Of a DNA stretch of 64,000 nucleotides, positions 9,227-18,432 are shown one piece after another (position 1 is the first letter of the stretch; every line of letters starts with the position of its first letter). The notes under the pieces are model-generated. The model searched no databases and was not told the DNA's origin. It worked only from the letters and a program-made list of their open reading frames with translations. Source of the stretch: Alteribacillus persepolensis (GTDB taxonomy: Bacteria > Bacillota > Bacilli > Bacillales > Marinococcaceae); contig NZ_FNDK01000001.1 of NCBI RefSeq assembly GCF_900099605.1, positions 558,001 to 622,000 of the forward strand, read 5' to 3'. Both the position numbers and the translations under genes were made by a program.

Positions 9227-11053
9227 TTAACGCTGCAGTGCTTGTGCACGTATATATGACGTTAATTCTGTTGTTATGTCATACCGCAAAAATGGTGTGA
9301 TCAAATATATGCCTTGAAAGTACAATAACGCCTCGTCAATAAGAGATTTCGCAATGGCGATGCCTTCTTTTTGCGCTTTTTCCCGGTCTTGACCACAATC
9401 GGCCATAATTTTCCGTGTTTCATCTGTCAGCTTGATTCCCGGCACTTCATTATGCAGAAACTCTGCATTTCTGCTGCTGACAAGCGGCATAATCCCTACG
9501 TAAATAGGAGCATCTAAGTGCTTTGTTGCTTCATAAATTTCCTTAAATTGTTCTTTTCCATACACTGGCTGACTCATAAAATAATCTGCACCTGCATCTA
9601 CTTTTTTCTCGAGCCTTTTCACCGCACGATCGACATTTCGAACATTAGGGTTGAATGCTGCAGCAATCGTAAAGGATGTCTTTTCTCCTAATGATTTTCC
9701 CGAAAAGGAGCGGCCCTCATTCATTTCTTTCATGAGAGAAATTAAATTCAATGAGTTCACATCATACACAGACGTTGCTCCTGGAAAGTCTCCCACTTTC
9801 GTTGGATCCCCAGTCACCGCTAAAATATCATGAATACCTAGAGCGTGGATGCCTAACAAATGGGATTGCAGTCCGATTAGGTTGCGGTCCCGGCAAGCGA
9901 CATGCAAGAGAGGTCGTGCATTTGTTTGATTTTTAACCATTGCTCCCATCGCTAAATTATCAATGCGCGGAGAGGCAAGAGAGTTGTCAGCCATCGTTAC
10001 CGCATCGGCTCCAGCTCGATACAGAGCAGCTGCTCCTTCTATATACTTTTGTGTTGACAGCTTCTTTGGGGGATCCAATTCAACAATCACCGTTGGCTCC
10101 GTATTTTTTTCATCGAGACGTACATGAGACTGAGCAGGCGGCGCATTGTCGAACGCATCTGACTGTACCGGTGTTACAATTGCTTTCTCACGGACAGGTG
10201 CTGTACCTTTTACAGCCTTTGCAATTTCAGCAATATGTTCGGGCGTTGTGCCGCAGCACCCTCCAATCAGCCTGACTCCTTGCTGTTTAAGATCCTGAGC
10301 TCTTTCATAAAAGTAGTCGGGATTTGATTGATAAACAAATCTCCCATCGTCTAGATCCGGCAAGCTTGCATTAGGATAGGCAGATAGAAACACATCTTCC
10401 ATTAACGGAACTGTTTCCAGTGAGCGCAGAATATGGTACGGACCCATCCGGCAGTTTAAACCGACAACATCTGCCCCAGCATTTTTCAACCTTTGAAATA
10501 CGTCAGAAACCGGCAAACCGCCCCGCATGACTCCTACATCACCTAAAGCAGCCTGCGCGATAATTGGCAAATCCGTTAATTCCCTGATAAGTGTTACTGT
10601 GCCCAGCAGCTCGTGGATATCATAAAATGTTTCCAGCATAAAACCGTCAACGTTTTCTGACAATAACGCTTCTGCCTGTTCTTTAAAAGCATCTAATATA
10701 TCGTCATTTGTGACATCAAGCTGCTGGACTCCTTTTATTCCTCCAATTGTTCCAAACACATACGCATCATCAGCCGCTGCTTCTTTAGCCAGCTGTACAC
10801 CGGCTTTATTGATTGCACCCGCTTGTTCATGAAGTCCATATTTTTCGAGTTTTATCTTGTTTGCAGCATACGTATTGGTTTGTATAACGTCAGCACCGGC
10901 TGCCACATACTCTTTATGAATCGCAGTAATTGTCTCCGCTTCTTCGATATTCAATTTCTCAAAAGATCCTCTGTAGCCTTTTTCATATAAGTAGGTGCCT
11001 ATTGCCCCATCTCCAACCAGCATGCTGTGCTGTAATTTTTCTAGTACATTCAC
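9227..11053 (-). CDS. yitJ: Bifunctional homocysteine S-methyltransferase / methylenetetrahydrofolate reductase (YitJ type)
   Basis: A 608-residue fusion. The N-terminal half (about 1-285) is a zinc-dependent homocysteine methyltransferase domain with GLNCRMGP and GGCCGTTP. The C-terminal half (about 315-608) is a 5,10-methylene-THF reductase of the MetF family. It supplies methyl-THF to MetH, encoded 34 bases downstream. The N-terminal domain resembles the MetH N-terminus, so the operon carries two homologous methyltransferase modules. Expression should follow the SAM riboswitch. Confidence 0.94.
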   Translation of the reverse strand: MNVLEKLQHSMLVGDGAIGTYLYEKGYRGSFEKLNIEEAETITAIHKEYVAAGADVIQTNTYAANKIKLEKYGLHEQAGAINKAGVQLAKEAAADDAYVFGTIGGIKGVQQLDVTNDDILDAFKEQAEALLSENVDGFMLETFYDIHELLGTVTLIRELTDLPIIAQAALGDVGVMRGGLPVSDVFQRLKNAGADVVGLNCRMGPYHILRSLETVPLMEDVFLSAYPNASLPDLDDGRFVYQSNPDYFYERAQDLKQQGVRLIGGCCGTTPEHIAEIAKAVKGTAPVREKAIVTPVQSDAFDNAPPAQSHVRLDEKNTEPTVIVELDPPKKLSTQKYIEGAAALYRAGADAVTMADNSLASPRIDNLAMGAMVKNQTNARPLLHVACRDRNLIGLQSHLLGIHALGIHDILAVTGDPTKVGDFPGATSVYDVNSLNLISLMKEMNEGRSFSGKSLGEKTSFTIAAAFNPNVRNVDRAVKRLEKKVDAGADYFMSQPVYGKEQFKEIYEATKHLDAPIYVGIMPLVSSRNAEFLHNEVPGIKLTDETRKIMADCGQDREKAQKEGIAIAKSLIDEALLYFQGIYLITPFLRYDITTELTSYIRAQALQR

Positions 11054-11087
11054 TTTTTTGTCATCCTTTCTGCCTTACTTCAGCACC

Positions 11088-12191
11088 TTACAGCTTAGAA
11101 AATGCCTGATCTAAATCAGCAATTAAATCTTCTGCGTGTTCAATACCAACCGAAAAACGCAGCAGTCGATTATCCACACCATTTGCCATCCTTACTTCTT
11201 CGGGGACGTCAGCATGTGTTTGTGTTGCCGGATAAGTGATAAAACTCTCTACACCGCCGAGGCTTTCAGCAAACGTAATCAAACGTAATTCCTGAAGCAA
11301 TGTGTCAACCCATTCTTCGTCTTTTACCCGAAACGACAGCATGCCGCCTTTTCCAGGATAGAGCACATCTGCTATTTTATCATGGTCTTCTAAATAGGCA
11401 GCCACAGCTTTCGCATTTTCTGTATGCTTTTCCATTCTTAGCGACAATGTTTTCATTCCACGCATTAAAAGCCACGAATCAAGCGGCGCTAAAATCGTCC
11501 CCATTCCATTATGAAAAGCGGCAATTCGCTCACAAATGCTTTCGTCTTTGGCCACGATCAGACCGGCAATCACGTCATTATGGCCGCCTAGATACTTCGA
11601 AGCGCTGTGAATGACGATATCAGCTCCCATATCTAACGGCTTCTGCAGAATGGGGGTGTAAAATGTATTATCTACAATAAGCAGAAGGTTGTGTTTTCTG
11701 GCAATATCTGAAAGAGCATATAAGTCTGCTTGCTGCATTAATGGATTTGTTGGAGTTTCAATAAATAACGCTCGGGTTTTTTCTGTAACCTGTTGTTCAA
11801 ATTGTTCGATATCTCTTGGGTCACCGTAGTTAATACTTACTCCCCAATGCTTCCAGCCTTCTTCAAACAAGCGGTACGTGCCGCCATATAAATCTTGTGA
11901 GGCTAGAATTTCCTCGCCGCTTTCAAAAATCGCAAACAACGTTTGAATAGCTGCCATACCTGAACTTAACGCAAATCCCTGCCGGCCGTTTTCTAACGAA
12001 GCAATTGCGTTTTCCAAAATGTCTCTTGTGGGGTTTTTGGTTCGTGAATAATCATAGCCAGTCGACTGGCCGATTCCCGCATGTCGATAAGCAGTGGAAA
12101 AATAAACGGGAGCGCTTACTGCGCCTGTTTTTTCATCTTGATTATTACCAATTTGCACTAAATTCGTTTCTATGTGATGTTTCCTACTCAT
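11088..12191 (-). CDS. metI: Cystathionine gamma-synthase (MetI-like)
   Basis: PLP enzyme of the Cys/Met metabolism family, joining an activated homoserine with cysteine (or sulfide). The protein closely follows the pattern of B. subtilis MetI: YRHAGIGQSTGYDYSR near the N-terminus and HSASKYLGGHND with the PLP lysine at about residue 199. I start at 12191 because AGAGGTG lies seven bases upstream; the in-frame ATG at 12212 lacks a site. First gene after the SAM riboswitch. A gamma-lyase (MetC/MccB) role is less likely given this context. Confidence 0.9.
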   Translation of the reverse strand: MSRKHHIETNLVQIGNNQDEKTGAVSAPVYFSTAYRHAGIGQSTGYDYSRTKNPTRDILENAIASLENGRQGFALSSGMAAIQTLFAIFESGEEILASQDLYGGTYRLFEEGWKHWGVSINYGDPRDIEQFEQQVTEKTRALFIETPTNPLMQQADLYALSDIARKHNLLLIVDNTFYTPILQKPLDMGADIVIHSASKYLGGHNDVIAGLIVAKDESICERIAAFHNGMGTILAPLDSWLLMRGMKTLSLRMEKHTENAKAVAAYLEDHDKIADVLYPGKGGMLSFRVKDEEWVDTLLQELRLITFAESLGGVESFITYPATQTHADVPEEVRMANGVDNRLLRFSVGIEHAEDLIADLDQAFSKL

Positions 12192-12224
12192 CTGTCTGCA
12201 CCTCTTCTGCATATGTATTTCTCC

Positions 12225-12262
12225 ATAAAAGGAAAGCCTTCTTCTTGATAAGAAGAAGGCTT
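12225..12262 (-). terminator. SAM-riboswitch intrinsic terminator
   Basis: A perfect 13-bp stem (12234-12246 with 12250-12262, loop GAT) is followed on the minus strand by TTTCCTTTT. It lies between the SAM aptamer and the metI start, so it is the switch's expression platform. Confidence 0.9.
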
Positions 12263-12288
12263 GCTTTCATTGGCAATCTATACTTCTC

Positions 12289-12396
12289 CTTATCTCCCAG
12301 ACGAAAGCAATCGCCTGCTGGATTTAGCACCTGACCGCACGCCACGGCTGGTTGCTGAGATTTCATCGGGCCGGTCCCTCCATCTCTCTCGATAAG
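12289..12396 (-). promoter_or_regulatory. SAM-I riboswitch (S-box) aptamer
   Basis: The minus strand carries the S-box landmarks in order: CTTATCGAGAGAG opening P1, GAGGGACCGGCCC, GATGAAATCTCAGCAACC, and GATAAG closing P1. With the downstream terminator this predicts premature termination of metI-yitJ-metH when S-adenosylmethionine is abundant. Recognised by sequence; not folded computationally. Confidence 0.96.
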
Positions 12397-12460
12397 AATA
12401 TAAGCTATTTTTGTTGTTAGTAAAACCGTACACGATTAAAAGCATAATTGCAATAACAAA

Positions 12461-12625
12461 TTATTCCGGTGTGACATCAATGTGAAGGTTGGAATCATTG
12501 CCGCACACGCACTGCTTAAAACCAGTTTCTAATTCTCCTTTGCTGTTATAACGTCCGCGAAGGATATATTTTTCCCCGCACTTTGGGCAACGGACAATGA
12601 CACGATATCTTGTCTGAACAGCCAT
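12461..12625 (-). CDS. Small zinc-ribbon protein, unknown function
   Basis: A 54-residue ORF starting MAVQTRYRVIVRCPKCGEKY and containing CPKCG and, about 25 residues later, CVCG, so four cysteines can form a zinc ribbon. AAAGGATG precedes the ATG. The ORF lies between prsW (16 bases upstream) and the metI riboswitch. I do not recognise a specific family. Dense coding, a good ribosome site and paired Cys motifs support a real gene; a role is not inferable. Confidence 0.75.
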   Translation of the reverse strand: MAVQTRYRVIVRCPKCGEKYILRGRYNSKGELETGFKQCVCGNDSNLHIDVTPE

Positions 12626-12640
12626 CAATATCATCCTTTC

Positions 12641-13294
12641 TTATGCTATATTTTCATTCGCTTTTTTCGTTTTTGATAACGCGAACCACCATAAGAAAAA
12701 CATAAACGGTACTATCGCCAGTATGACATTTTCATGGACGGCCAATAATATCAAATCGTATACACTGTGTAAAACGATCGGGACCGCCAACGACAATACC
12801 ATCCAGCATATTCTCATGCTTTTTTCTACAGTCCATTGTGCACATCCTATATAATACCCCATTAGGACTCCAAATAAAGCATGACTTGAAACAGGGAGGA
12901 GTGCTCTGCCTACAGCATAATCAATACCTGCTGCCATTAAATACAAAACATTTTCTACAGAAGCAAATCCTAACGAAATGGCTGCTCCATACAAGACGCC
13001 ATCATAGCGCGAAGAAAATGGAACAAATTTGTAAACAGTATAAAATAAAAGAAACCATTTAAAAAACTCTTCCAGAAAGGCAGACGCGACAAGAACGTGC
13101 TGCCAGTCAGAGGAGAAAACCCGCTCGACTTCCAAGGCATATTCCAGCACAAGAATAGGAAACACAAGCAGCGCGCCAATAATAAACGTTCGCACAACCT
13201 CAAAGAGGATGCTGGTATCATATTTGTTTTTTAAATAAAAATAACTTAAAAGAGCGACCGCTGGAGCGATGGCCGCTACTATTAGCGCTATCAC
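12641..13294 (-). CDS. prsW: Intramembrane protease PrsW (site-1 protease of anti-sigma factor RsiW)
   Basis: Membrane metalloprotease that starts RsiW degradation and sigma-W release in B. subtilis. The 217-residue protein is almost entirely hydrophobic helices. It has the EE pair at about residues 75-76, the Glu in ASVENVLY (about 114) and His residues in VSSHALFG and LHSVYDL, as in the PrsW/CPBP-like fold. In B. subtilis prsW lies next to sleB; here the methionine operon separates them. No rsiW or sigW is in the window. Confidence 0.92.
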   Translation of the reverse strand: MIALIVAAIAPAVALLSYFYLKNKYDTSILFEVVRTFIIGALLVFPILVLEYALEVERVFSSDWQHVLVASAFLEEFFKWFLLFYTVYKFVPFSSRYDGVLYGAAISLGFASVENVLYLMAAGIDYAVGRALLPVSSHALFGVLMGYYIGCAQWTVEKSMRICWMVLSLAVPIVLHSVYDLILLAVHENVILAIVPFMFFLWWFALSKTKKANENIA

Positions 13295-13375
13295 TACTAT
13301 CCGTACCCTTCTTCTGCTATTATCATAACATGCAATGGCTGCTCGAGAAATATGGCATATAACATGAAGACCCCG

Positions 13376-14323
13376 CTACGCATCTGATTTTGCCGATAAA
13401 GAAACTGCTAGACGGATACGTGCTTTTTTAGCATCCAAATCTCCTGCAAGCTTTGCACCCATTCTTTCTAAATCATAGGTACTTCCTCGATAATCATAAG
13501 CCGAAAGCACATTTCCTTCTTCTGCATTTGTCGTTAACACAACTTCGATATTTTGTTTTATTGCCCTTCTAATACTATCTGCCATCTCTACAGGAATTTG
13601 CCCGCGCCCTGCTCCTTCAACAACAATTCCTTTTGCACCAGCAGCAACAGAAGCATCAACGTGTGTGCCGTCTGCACTCACATACGCTTTGACAATATCT
13701 ACTTTTGGCAGCATGTTTCCAAGAGGCAATACTTCTTGTTTAACCGGCTTTTGGTAGAGGAAAACATTGTCTGCATCAACAGTCCCTAAATAGCCAAACC
13801 CAGACGTGCCAAACCCTTGAACATTAGAAGCGTGTACTTTTTTAACGTAGCGGGCGGCATAGATGCTTTCGTTAAAAACAACAACTGTCCCAATATCAGC
13901 ACAATCTTTTTCACAAGCTGTCAGCACCGCATAACGGACATTTATGTAAGCATCGCTCCCCAATGCTTCAGGTGCTCTTTGTGACCCCGTAACAACGACT
14001 GGTTTCCTGTGCGCTACTGTTATATCCAAAAAGTACGCTGTTTCTTCTAATGTATCTGTCCCGTGCGTAATAACAATGCCGTCAACCGTATCATCGTTTA
14101 CATATTTGCGGACTGTTTCGTGGAGCTTGATGTAATCATCAAAATCTACGTGCATGCTCGGTTTTTGCAAAAAAGATTCGACAACAATATCAATATCACT
14201 CGGCAAATCAAACATAGCGGTCAACTCTTCTCCGCTTATTTCCCCTGCAACCAGCAAGCCAGAGTCTATATTAGGTTTACTTGCAATCGTACCGCCAGTA
14301 GTGATAATAACGATTTTTTTCAT
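13376..14323 (-). CDS. ansA: L-asparaginase, type I/II family
   Basis: Hydrolyses asparagine to aspartate and ammonia. The 315-residue protein has both catalytic signatures: TTGGTIAS (nucleophile Thr about 12) and HGTDTLEETAYF (Thr-Asp at about 89-90). No signal peptide is seen, so it is probably cytoplasmic. It overlaps the ypdA stop by four bases (ATGA), so the two genes are translationally coupled. The product name is secure; the symbol is by family. Confidence 0.92.
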   Translation of the reverse strand: MKKIVIITTGGTIASKPNIDSGLLVAGEISGEELTAMFDLPSDIDIVVESFLQKPSMHVDFDDYIKLHETVRKYVNDDTVDGIVITHGTDTLEETAYFLDITVAHRKPVVVTGSQRAPEALGSDAYINVRYAVLTACEKDCADIGTVVVFNESIYAARYVKKVHASNVQGFGTSGFGYLGTVDADNVFLYQKPVKQEVLPLGNMLPKVDIVKAYVSADGTHVDASVAAGAKGIVVEGAGRGQIPVEMADSIRRAIKQNIEVVLTTNAEEGNVLSAYDYRGSTYDLERMGAKLAGDLDAKKARIRLAVSLSAKSDA

Positions 14324-15318
14324 GACTGCACCCCATTTTCACGCCGTTTTTTTATGGCATTTGCAATCCGCTCTCCATGAAAACGTCCATTTTCAATAAA
14401 AATTTCATTAGCATTATTCCCTGCTGCAATCACACCTGCGATATAAATGCCTTCTACATTAGTCTCCATTGTCTCTTCGCTAAACACCGGGCGGCCAGTA
14501 TCTTCTTCCATTTGCACTCCCATTTTTCGCAAAAACGCATGATCAGGGTGATACCCGGTCATAGCCAGCACAAAATCAGCTTCTTGCTGGTATGTTTTAC
14601 CTTCAGTACGATAATAAACAGCAGATGAAGTAATTTTTTCAACGTGTGCTTCATACACCATTCGTATTTTATTTTGCCGGACAAGGGAATAAAAGTCAGG
14701 CAGAATCCAAGGCTTTACTGCACTTGAAAATTCACTTTTCCGATAGAGCACGGTCACATGAGCCCCTGCTTGTTCAAGCGCCAGCGCAGCGTCCACCGCA
14801 GAATTCTTCCCTCCAACAATTGTTACGTTCTTTTGAAAAAACGGGTGCGCTTCTTTAAAATAATGAAAAACATGCGGAAGGTTTTCCCCTTCTACCCCCA
14901 TCATATTGGGATTATCGTAATAACCGGTTGCAACAATTACATTTTTACAGTGATAAGTTTTTTCTTCATCATGCGCTGTAGAAGTTACTACGTAAAAACC
15001 ATTTGTTTCTGCTTTGCTTACTTTCTTTACTGTCTCGTAAGAGTGGATTCTCAGTTTACTTCTCTCCGCCACCTTCCGGTAATAAACGAGCGCTTCGTGG
15101 CGCTTTGGCTTTCTTTCAATGGATGGAAAAGGGTAGCCGCCAATTTCTAGTTTATCGCTGGAACTAAAAAAAGTTTGGTGAGAAGGGTAACGATAAATGG
15201 AATGGGCCACATTGTTTTTTTCTATGAAGAGCGGCTCGTATCCATTCTCTTGTAAAGCAAGGCCCGTCGAAAGACCGCACGGGCCTGCACCAATAACGAT
15301 AATGTCTTCTTCCAGCAT
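14320..15318 (-). CDS. ypdA: YpdA family bacillithiol disulfide reductase
   Basis: FAD/NAD(P)H flavoprotein of the thioredoxin-reductase-like group, thought to reduce bacillithiol disulfide. MLEEDIIVIGAGPCG opens an FAD Rossmann motif. GGKNSAVDAALAL is the NADPH motif, and no redox CxxC pair is evident, as expected for YpdA. The open frame extends 47 codons upstream, but GGGAGATGAGG precedes the ATG at 15318 and homology starts there. It is followed by ansA with overlap. Its presence indicates a bacillithiol-using Firmicute. Confidence 0.92.
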   Translation of the reverse strand: MLEEDIIVIGAGPCGLSTGLALQENGYEPLFIEKNNVAHSIYRYPSHQTFFSSSDKLEIGGYPFPSIERKPKRHEALVYYRKVAERSKLRIHSYETVKKVSKAETNGFYVVTSTAHDEEKTYHCKNVIVATGYYDNPNMMGVEGENLPHVFHYFKEAHPFFQKNVTIVGGKNSAVDAALALEQAGAHVTVLYRKSEFSSAVKPWILPDFYSLVRQNKIRMVYEAHVEKITSSAVYYRTEGKTYQQEADFVLAMTGYHPDHAFLRKMGVQMEEDTGRPVFSEETMETNVEGIYIAGVIAAGNNANEIFIENGRFHGERIANAIKKRRENGVQS

Positions 15319-15601
15319 ATCCTCATCTCCCTTGTTGACTGTATATAGTAAGAAAAACGCGAGCGTCCTAAAAGAAGGAACTTCGGCTACGATGAAGGCA
15401 CTTCTGCATGGAGCGTCAGCCAGAGGCTTTTGAAAGATACTTCTGTTAAGTACGCACACGTTTTGTGTGCAGCGCAGCAGGCACCATCTCCTGTGAAAAC
15501 ACGCCTTGTATGCAGCCGCTAAGCAAACCCACGCCGCGGGCGTCCAAGCGGCTTATGCTTGCACAAGAGGAAAATAACACCGGCTTTTATGTTCTCCTAG
15601 C
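15319..15601. other. Non-coding interval between gudB and ypdA
   Basis: About 280 bases with no convincing ORF. It contains GC-rich short palindromes (ACGCCGCGGGCGT near 15531-15543, flanked by AGCCGCT and AGCGGCT arms). No promoter could be assigned with confidence. It may hold the ypdA promoter and a degraded repeat. Confidence 0.4.
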
Positions 15602-15629
15602 AAAAGAAACCCGCCACAAACAGGCGGGT
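15602..15629 (-). terminator. Terminator after gudB
   Basis: The ACCCGCC / GGCGGGT stem (15609-15615, 15623-15629) is followed on the minus strand by TTTCTTTT. It lies about 20 bases beyond the gudB stop. Confidence 0.8.
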
Positions 15630-15646
15630 CCGTCCACTATCTTTGT

Positions 15647-16927
15647 TTAAATCCACCCTCGAAACCTTGAAGCCTCTGCCATTTTGCGGACGCCAATCAT
15701 ATAGGCTGCTAGGCGCATATCAATTCTTCGCCCGTGTGCCAGCCTGTAAATGTTATCAAAAGCTTGTACCATCACTTGCTCAAGTTTGTTCTCAACTTCT
15801 TCTTCCGTCCAATAATACCCTTGGTTATTTTGTACCCACTCAAAGTAAGACACGGTTACTCCACCTGAGCTAGCCAGCACATCCGGCACTAATAAAACGC
15901 CGTTATCAGACAGAATCTTTGTTGCTTGAAGAGTTGTCGGGCCATTTGCGGCTTCGACAACAATACCGGCTTTAATAAGATCGGCATTTTTCTCTGTAAT
16001 TTGATTTTCAATAGCAGCCGGTACCAATATATCACAATCAATTTCTAGCAGTTCGTCATTCGACAAACGATCTTTGAAAAGATTTGTGACCGTTCCAAAC
16101 GAATCTCTTCTGTCAAGCAAGTAGTCGATATCCAAGCCATCAGAATCATACAATGCACCATATGCATCAGCTACACCGACTACTTTCGCCCCTGCATCAT
16201 GCATAAACTTTGCTAAAAAGCTGCCTGCATTGCCAAAGCCTTGAATCGCTATTCTGGCATCTTTTAGATCGATTCCCTTTTTCTTTGCTGCTTCACGTAT
16301 GCAAATGGTAACTCCTTTTGCCGTCGCTGACTCTCTGCCATGCGAACCTCCTAAAACAACTGGTTTCCCTGTAATAAATCCAGGAGAGTCAAACTCGCGG
16401 ATTCTGCTGTATTCATCCAGCATCCACGCCATAATTTGTGAATTCGTAAAAACATCTGGAGCTGGAATATCTTTGGTTGGCCCCACAATCTGACTGATTG
16501 CTCTTACGTACCCGCGGCTTAAGCGTTCTAGTTCATGAAAAGACATATTTCTTGGATCACAAATAATCCCGCCTTTTCCTCCGCCATAAGGAAGATCAAC
16601 GATTCCTGCTTTCAGAGACATCCATATAGACAACGCCTTCACTTCTTGTTCCGTAACGTTAGGATGAAAGCGGACGCCTCCTTTCGTCGGGCCAATTGCA
16701 TCGTTATGCTGTGCACGGTATCCTGTGAATACTTTTGTAGAACCGTCGTCCATTTTTACCGGGATACGTACAGTCAACAACCGCATCGGCTCTTTCATAA
16801 GTTCGTACACTTCTTTTGGATATCCCAATTTATCTAAAGCTTTCTTTATTACCGTCTGCGTAGAATCAAGGACGTTCATGTTTTCTGCTGTCTTTTTTTT
16901 CTTGTCTTGATTCCCTTGTTCCTCCAT
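15647..16927 (-). CDS. gudB: NAD-specific glutamate dehydrogenase
   Basis: Catabolic glutamate dehydrogenase converting glutamate to 2-oxoglutarate and ammonia. The 426 residues include the catalytic region with Lys106 and PYGGGKGGI (Lys118), then a Rossmann domain with GFGNAGS. The laboratory B. subtilis gene carries a nine-base duplication (VKAVKA) that inactivates it. Here the segment reads EVKALSIWM without duplication, so the enzyme should be active. GAGGTGA lies before the ATG. It is adjacent to ypdA and the mecB-like gene as in B. subtilis. Confidence 0.95.
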   Translation of the reverse strand: MEEQGNQDKKKKTAENMNVLDSTQTVIKKALDKLGYPKEVYELMKEPMRLLTVRIPVKMDDGSTKVFTGYRAQHNDAIGPTKGGVRFHPNVTEQEVKALSIWMSLKAGIVDLPYGGGKGGIICDPRNMSFHELERLSRGYVRAISQIVGPTKDIPAPDVFTNSQIMAWMLDEYSRIREFDSPGFITGKPVVLGGSHGRESATAKGVTICIREAAKKKGIDLKDARIAIQGFGNAGSFLAKFMHDAGAKVVGVADAYGALYDSDGLDIDYLLDRRDSFGTVTNLFKDRLSNDELLEIDCDILVPAAIENQITEKNADLIKAGIVVEAANGPTTLQATKILSDNGVLLVPDVLASSGGVTVSYFEWVQNNQGYYWTEEEVENKLEQVMVQAFDNIYRLAHGRRIDMRLAAYMIGVRKMAEASRFRGWI

Positions 16928-17032
16928 TATTTTTTCACCTCTAAAACGATTGCTTAGTCATGTGTATGCCAATTACTACTATAAAGAATTAAAACAGTGA
17001 TTTCCACTCATAAACAAGAAAAAGAATGACAG

Positions 17033-17593
17033 TTATTCAGGCGATGCTAAATACTGTAAGGCTGACCTGACGTTAATAACTTTTCCCCTTTTTTGAACGC
17101 AGCCTGGGTCGATATACGTCTTCTCCCCGTATTCTTCTAATAATGCTGTCAACAAGTACTGCTGTGTCATTTCTGAACAGGTAAACAACAAATAATCATA
17201 CGGATACCAATATAAAAGAGTTCCACCTTTCAAATCATATTCAGCCGCCCTGAGCGCAAAGGCACCTAAGTTTTCTTTTGTCGCAAACCGAAATAACAGC
17301 ACTTCTTCGTTTTGACTGGTTTCACAAAACAGCGGCATTTGATTGCCATGTTCATCATAAAAATGAACAAGAAGGAAAATATCCCCTGCTTCGCCTTCGT
17401 TAAATTCCACATCTAGCTGTGCATTTTCTTGCACTTGAAAATGATTGGATGCCATCCATAATAACGATACAAAAAAAGCCTCTGCCCGCTCACGATGTAC
17501 GAGTCCATTACGGGGGTCCAAACCGTATCTTTTTAACTCTTGTGTATCCAAATAAACTTGTAAACGATCCTCCGGCCAAGTGTACATCTCCAT
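17033..17593 (-). CDS. mecB: MecA-family adaptor protein (YpbH/MecB-like)
   Basis: A 186-residue protein starting MEMYTWPEDRLQVYLD. The N-terminal module starts with a DxxELxxxGL-type pattern and the C-terminal module ends in short adaptor repeats, as in the MecA/YpbH family that delivers substrates to ClpCP. The position between gudB and the ypbG phosphoesterase matches ypbH of B. subtilis. I start at 17593 (AGGAGGAAGAAAA just upstream), not at the in-frame ATG eight codons earlier. Sequence is quite divergent, so the call rests partly on context. Confidence 0.78.
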   Translation of the reverse strand: MEMYTWPEDRLQVYLDTQELKRYGLDPRNGLVHRERAEAFFVSLLWMASNHFQVQENAQLDVEFNEGEAGDIFLLVHFYDEHGNQMPLFCETSQNEEVLLFRFATKENLGAFALRAAEYDLKGGTLLYWYPYDYLLFTCSEMTQQYLLTALLEEYGEKTYIDPGCVQKRGKVINVRSALQYLASPE

Positions 17594-17673
17594 TTTTCTT
17601 CCTCCTGAATATGCCATGGTGCTGTCATTGCTTGCTATACTGTATTCATTCGCCCAAGGAGGGGTGAAGAGAT

Positions 17674-18432
17674 TTACACTTTTGATTTTAACGTTAAAAG
17701 GTGTGTCTCGGCAGGAGCCCCAAAACGCAGCGGCAGAGACGTTGTTCCATAGCCATTACTGATTAATACGTTTATCCCTCGCCGCTGTTTCCAGCCGCCG
17801 CGCTCACGAATACCAAAACGCCCAAAGCGAATTTGTCCCCCGTGCGTATGGCCCGTCAGTGCTGTATCAAACGTTGTTGGATCATTCAGTTTCGATATAA
17901 CCTCTGGGTCGTGCACAACTAAAACCGGAATCGGCTGCTGCGTTTTTTCATACAGCCGCCACTCAGCCAACTTTTGATAACGGTCCATTAACCCTGCAAT
18001 CTGCAGCTTATGACGGCCTATTCCCCACTGATAAATGTCATTTTCCAAACATATGACACCCTCTTCTTCCAATAAACGTCCAAGCTGTTCCTGTTCTTCT
18101 ATATCGTTATTTCCCCACACAAAAATGACCGGACCGATTTCTTGTAAACGCCGTATATTTGTTCGCACCCTGTTAATCGGTACATTTTTCTCCAAAAGAT
18201 CCCCACCAATAATTACAATATCTGCTTTTGACTTCGCTTTATGTACTAGCCTTCGGGAAACGCGGCGAAAATGTATGTCCGAAATGAAAAATATCCCTTT
18301 TTCATCGAAGGGAGTTGGCAAGTCATATATATAAAGATATTCTTCTTTGATATAATTCCGTTTTGCTTCCATAAACATAAACAATATCCAGAGCCCGCTG
18401 CACCAAAATAACACTTTCCACCATGCTTTCAT
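17674..18432 (-). CDS. ypbG: Membrane-anchored metallophosphoesterase (YpbG-like)
   Basis: A 252-residue calcineurin-like phosphoesterase. An N-terminal hydrophobic anchor (about 5-22) precedes the metal-binding blocks FISDIHF, GGDLLEK, GNND and LTGHTHGGQIRFG in the canonical order. The substrate is unknown. Members are annotated UDP-diacylglucosamine-pyrophosphatase-like or general phosphodiesterases without proof. It lies between the mecB-like gene and the yhfH-like gene. Confidence 0.88.
   Translation of the reverse strand: MKAWWKVLFWCSGLWILFMFMEAKRNYIKEEYLYIYDLPTPFDEKGIFFISDIHFRRVSRRLVHKAKSKADIVIIGGDLLEKNVPINRVRTNIRRLQEIGPVIFVWGNNDIEEQEQLGRLLEEEGVICLENDIYQWGIGRHKLQIAGLMDRYQKLAEWRLYEKTQQPIPVLVVHDPEVISKLNDPTTFDTALTGHTHGGQIRFGRFGIRERGGWKQRRGINVLISNGYGTTSLPLRFGAPAETHLLTLKSKV

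Noticed and set aside
12184-12366. 60-codon minus-strand frame over the SAM riboswitch
   Set aside because: It lies entirely inside the aptamer and terminator, which explain the sequence.
13376-14323. Aspartate/glutamate-metabolism island (gudB-ypdA-ansA) as a new system
   Set aside because: Order and coupling are ordinary for Bacillus relatives; no unusual domain or regulator is present.
15647-16927. Cryptic gudB allele with nine-base duplication as in laboratory B. subtilis
   Set aside because: The segment reads EVKALSIWM without the VKA repeat, so the gene appears intact.
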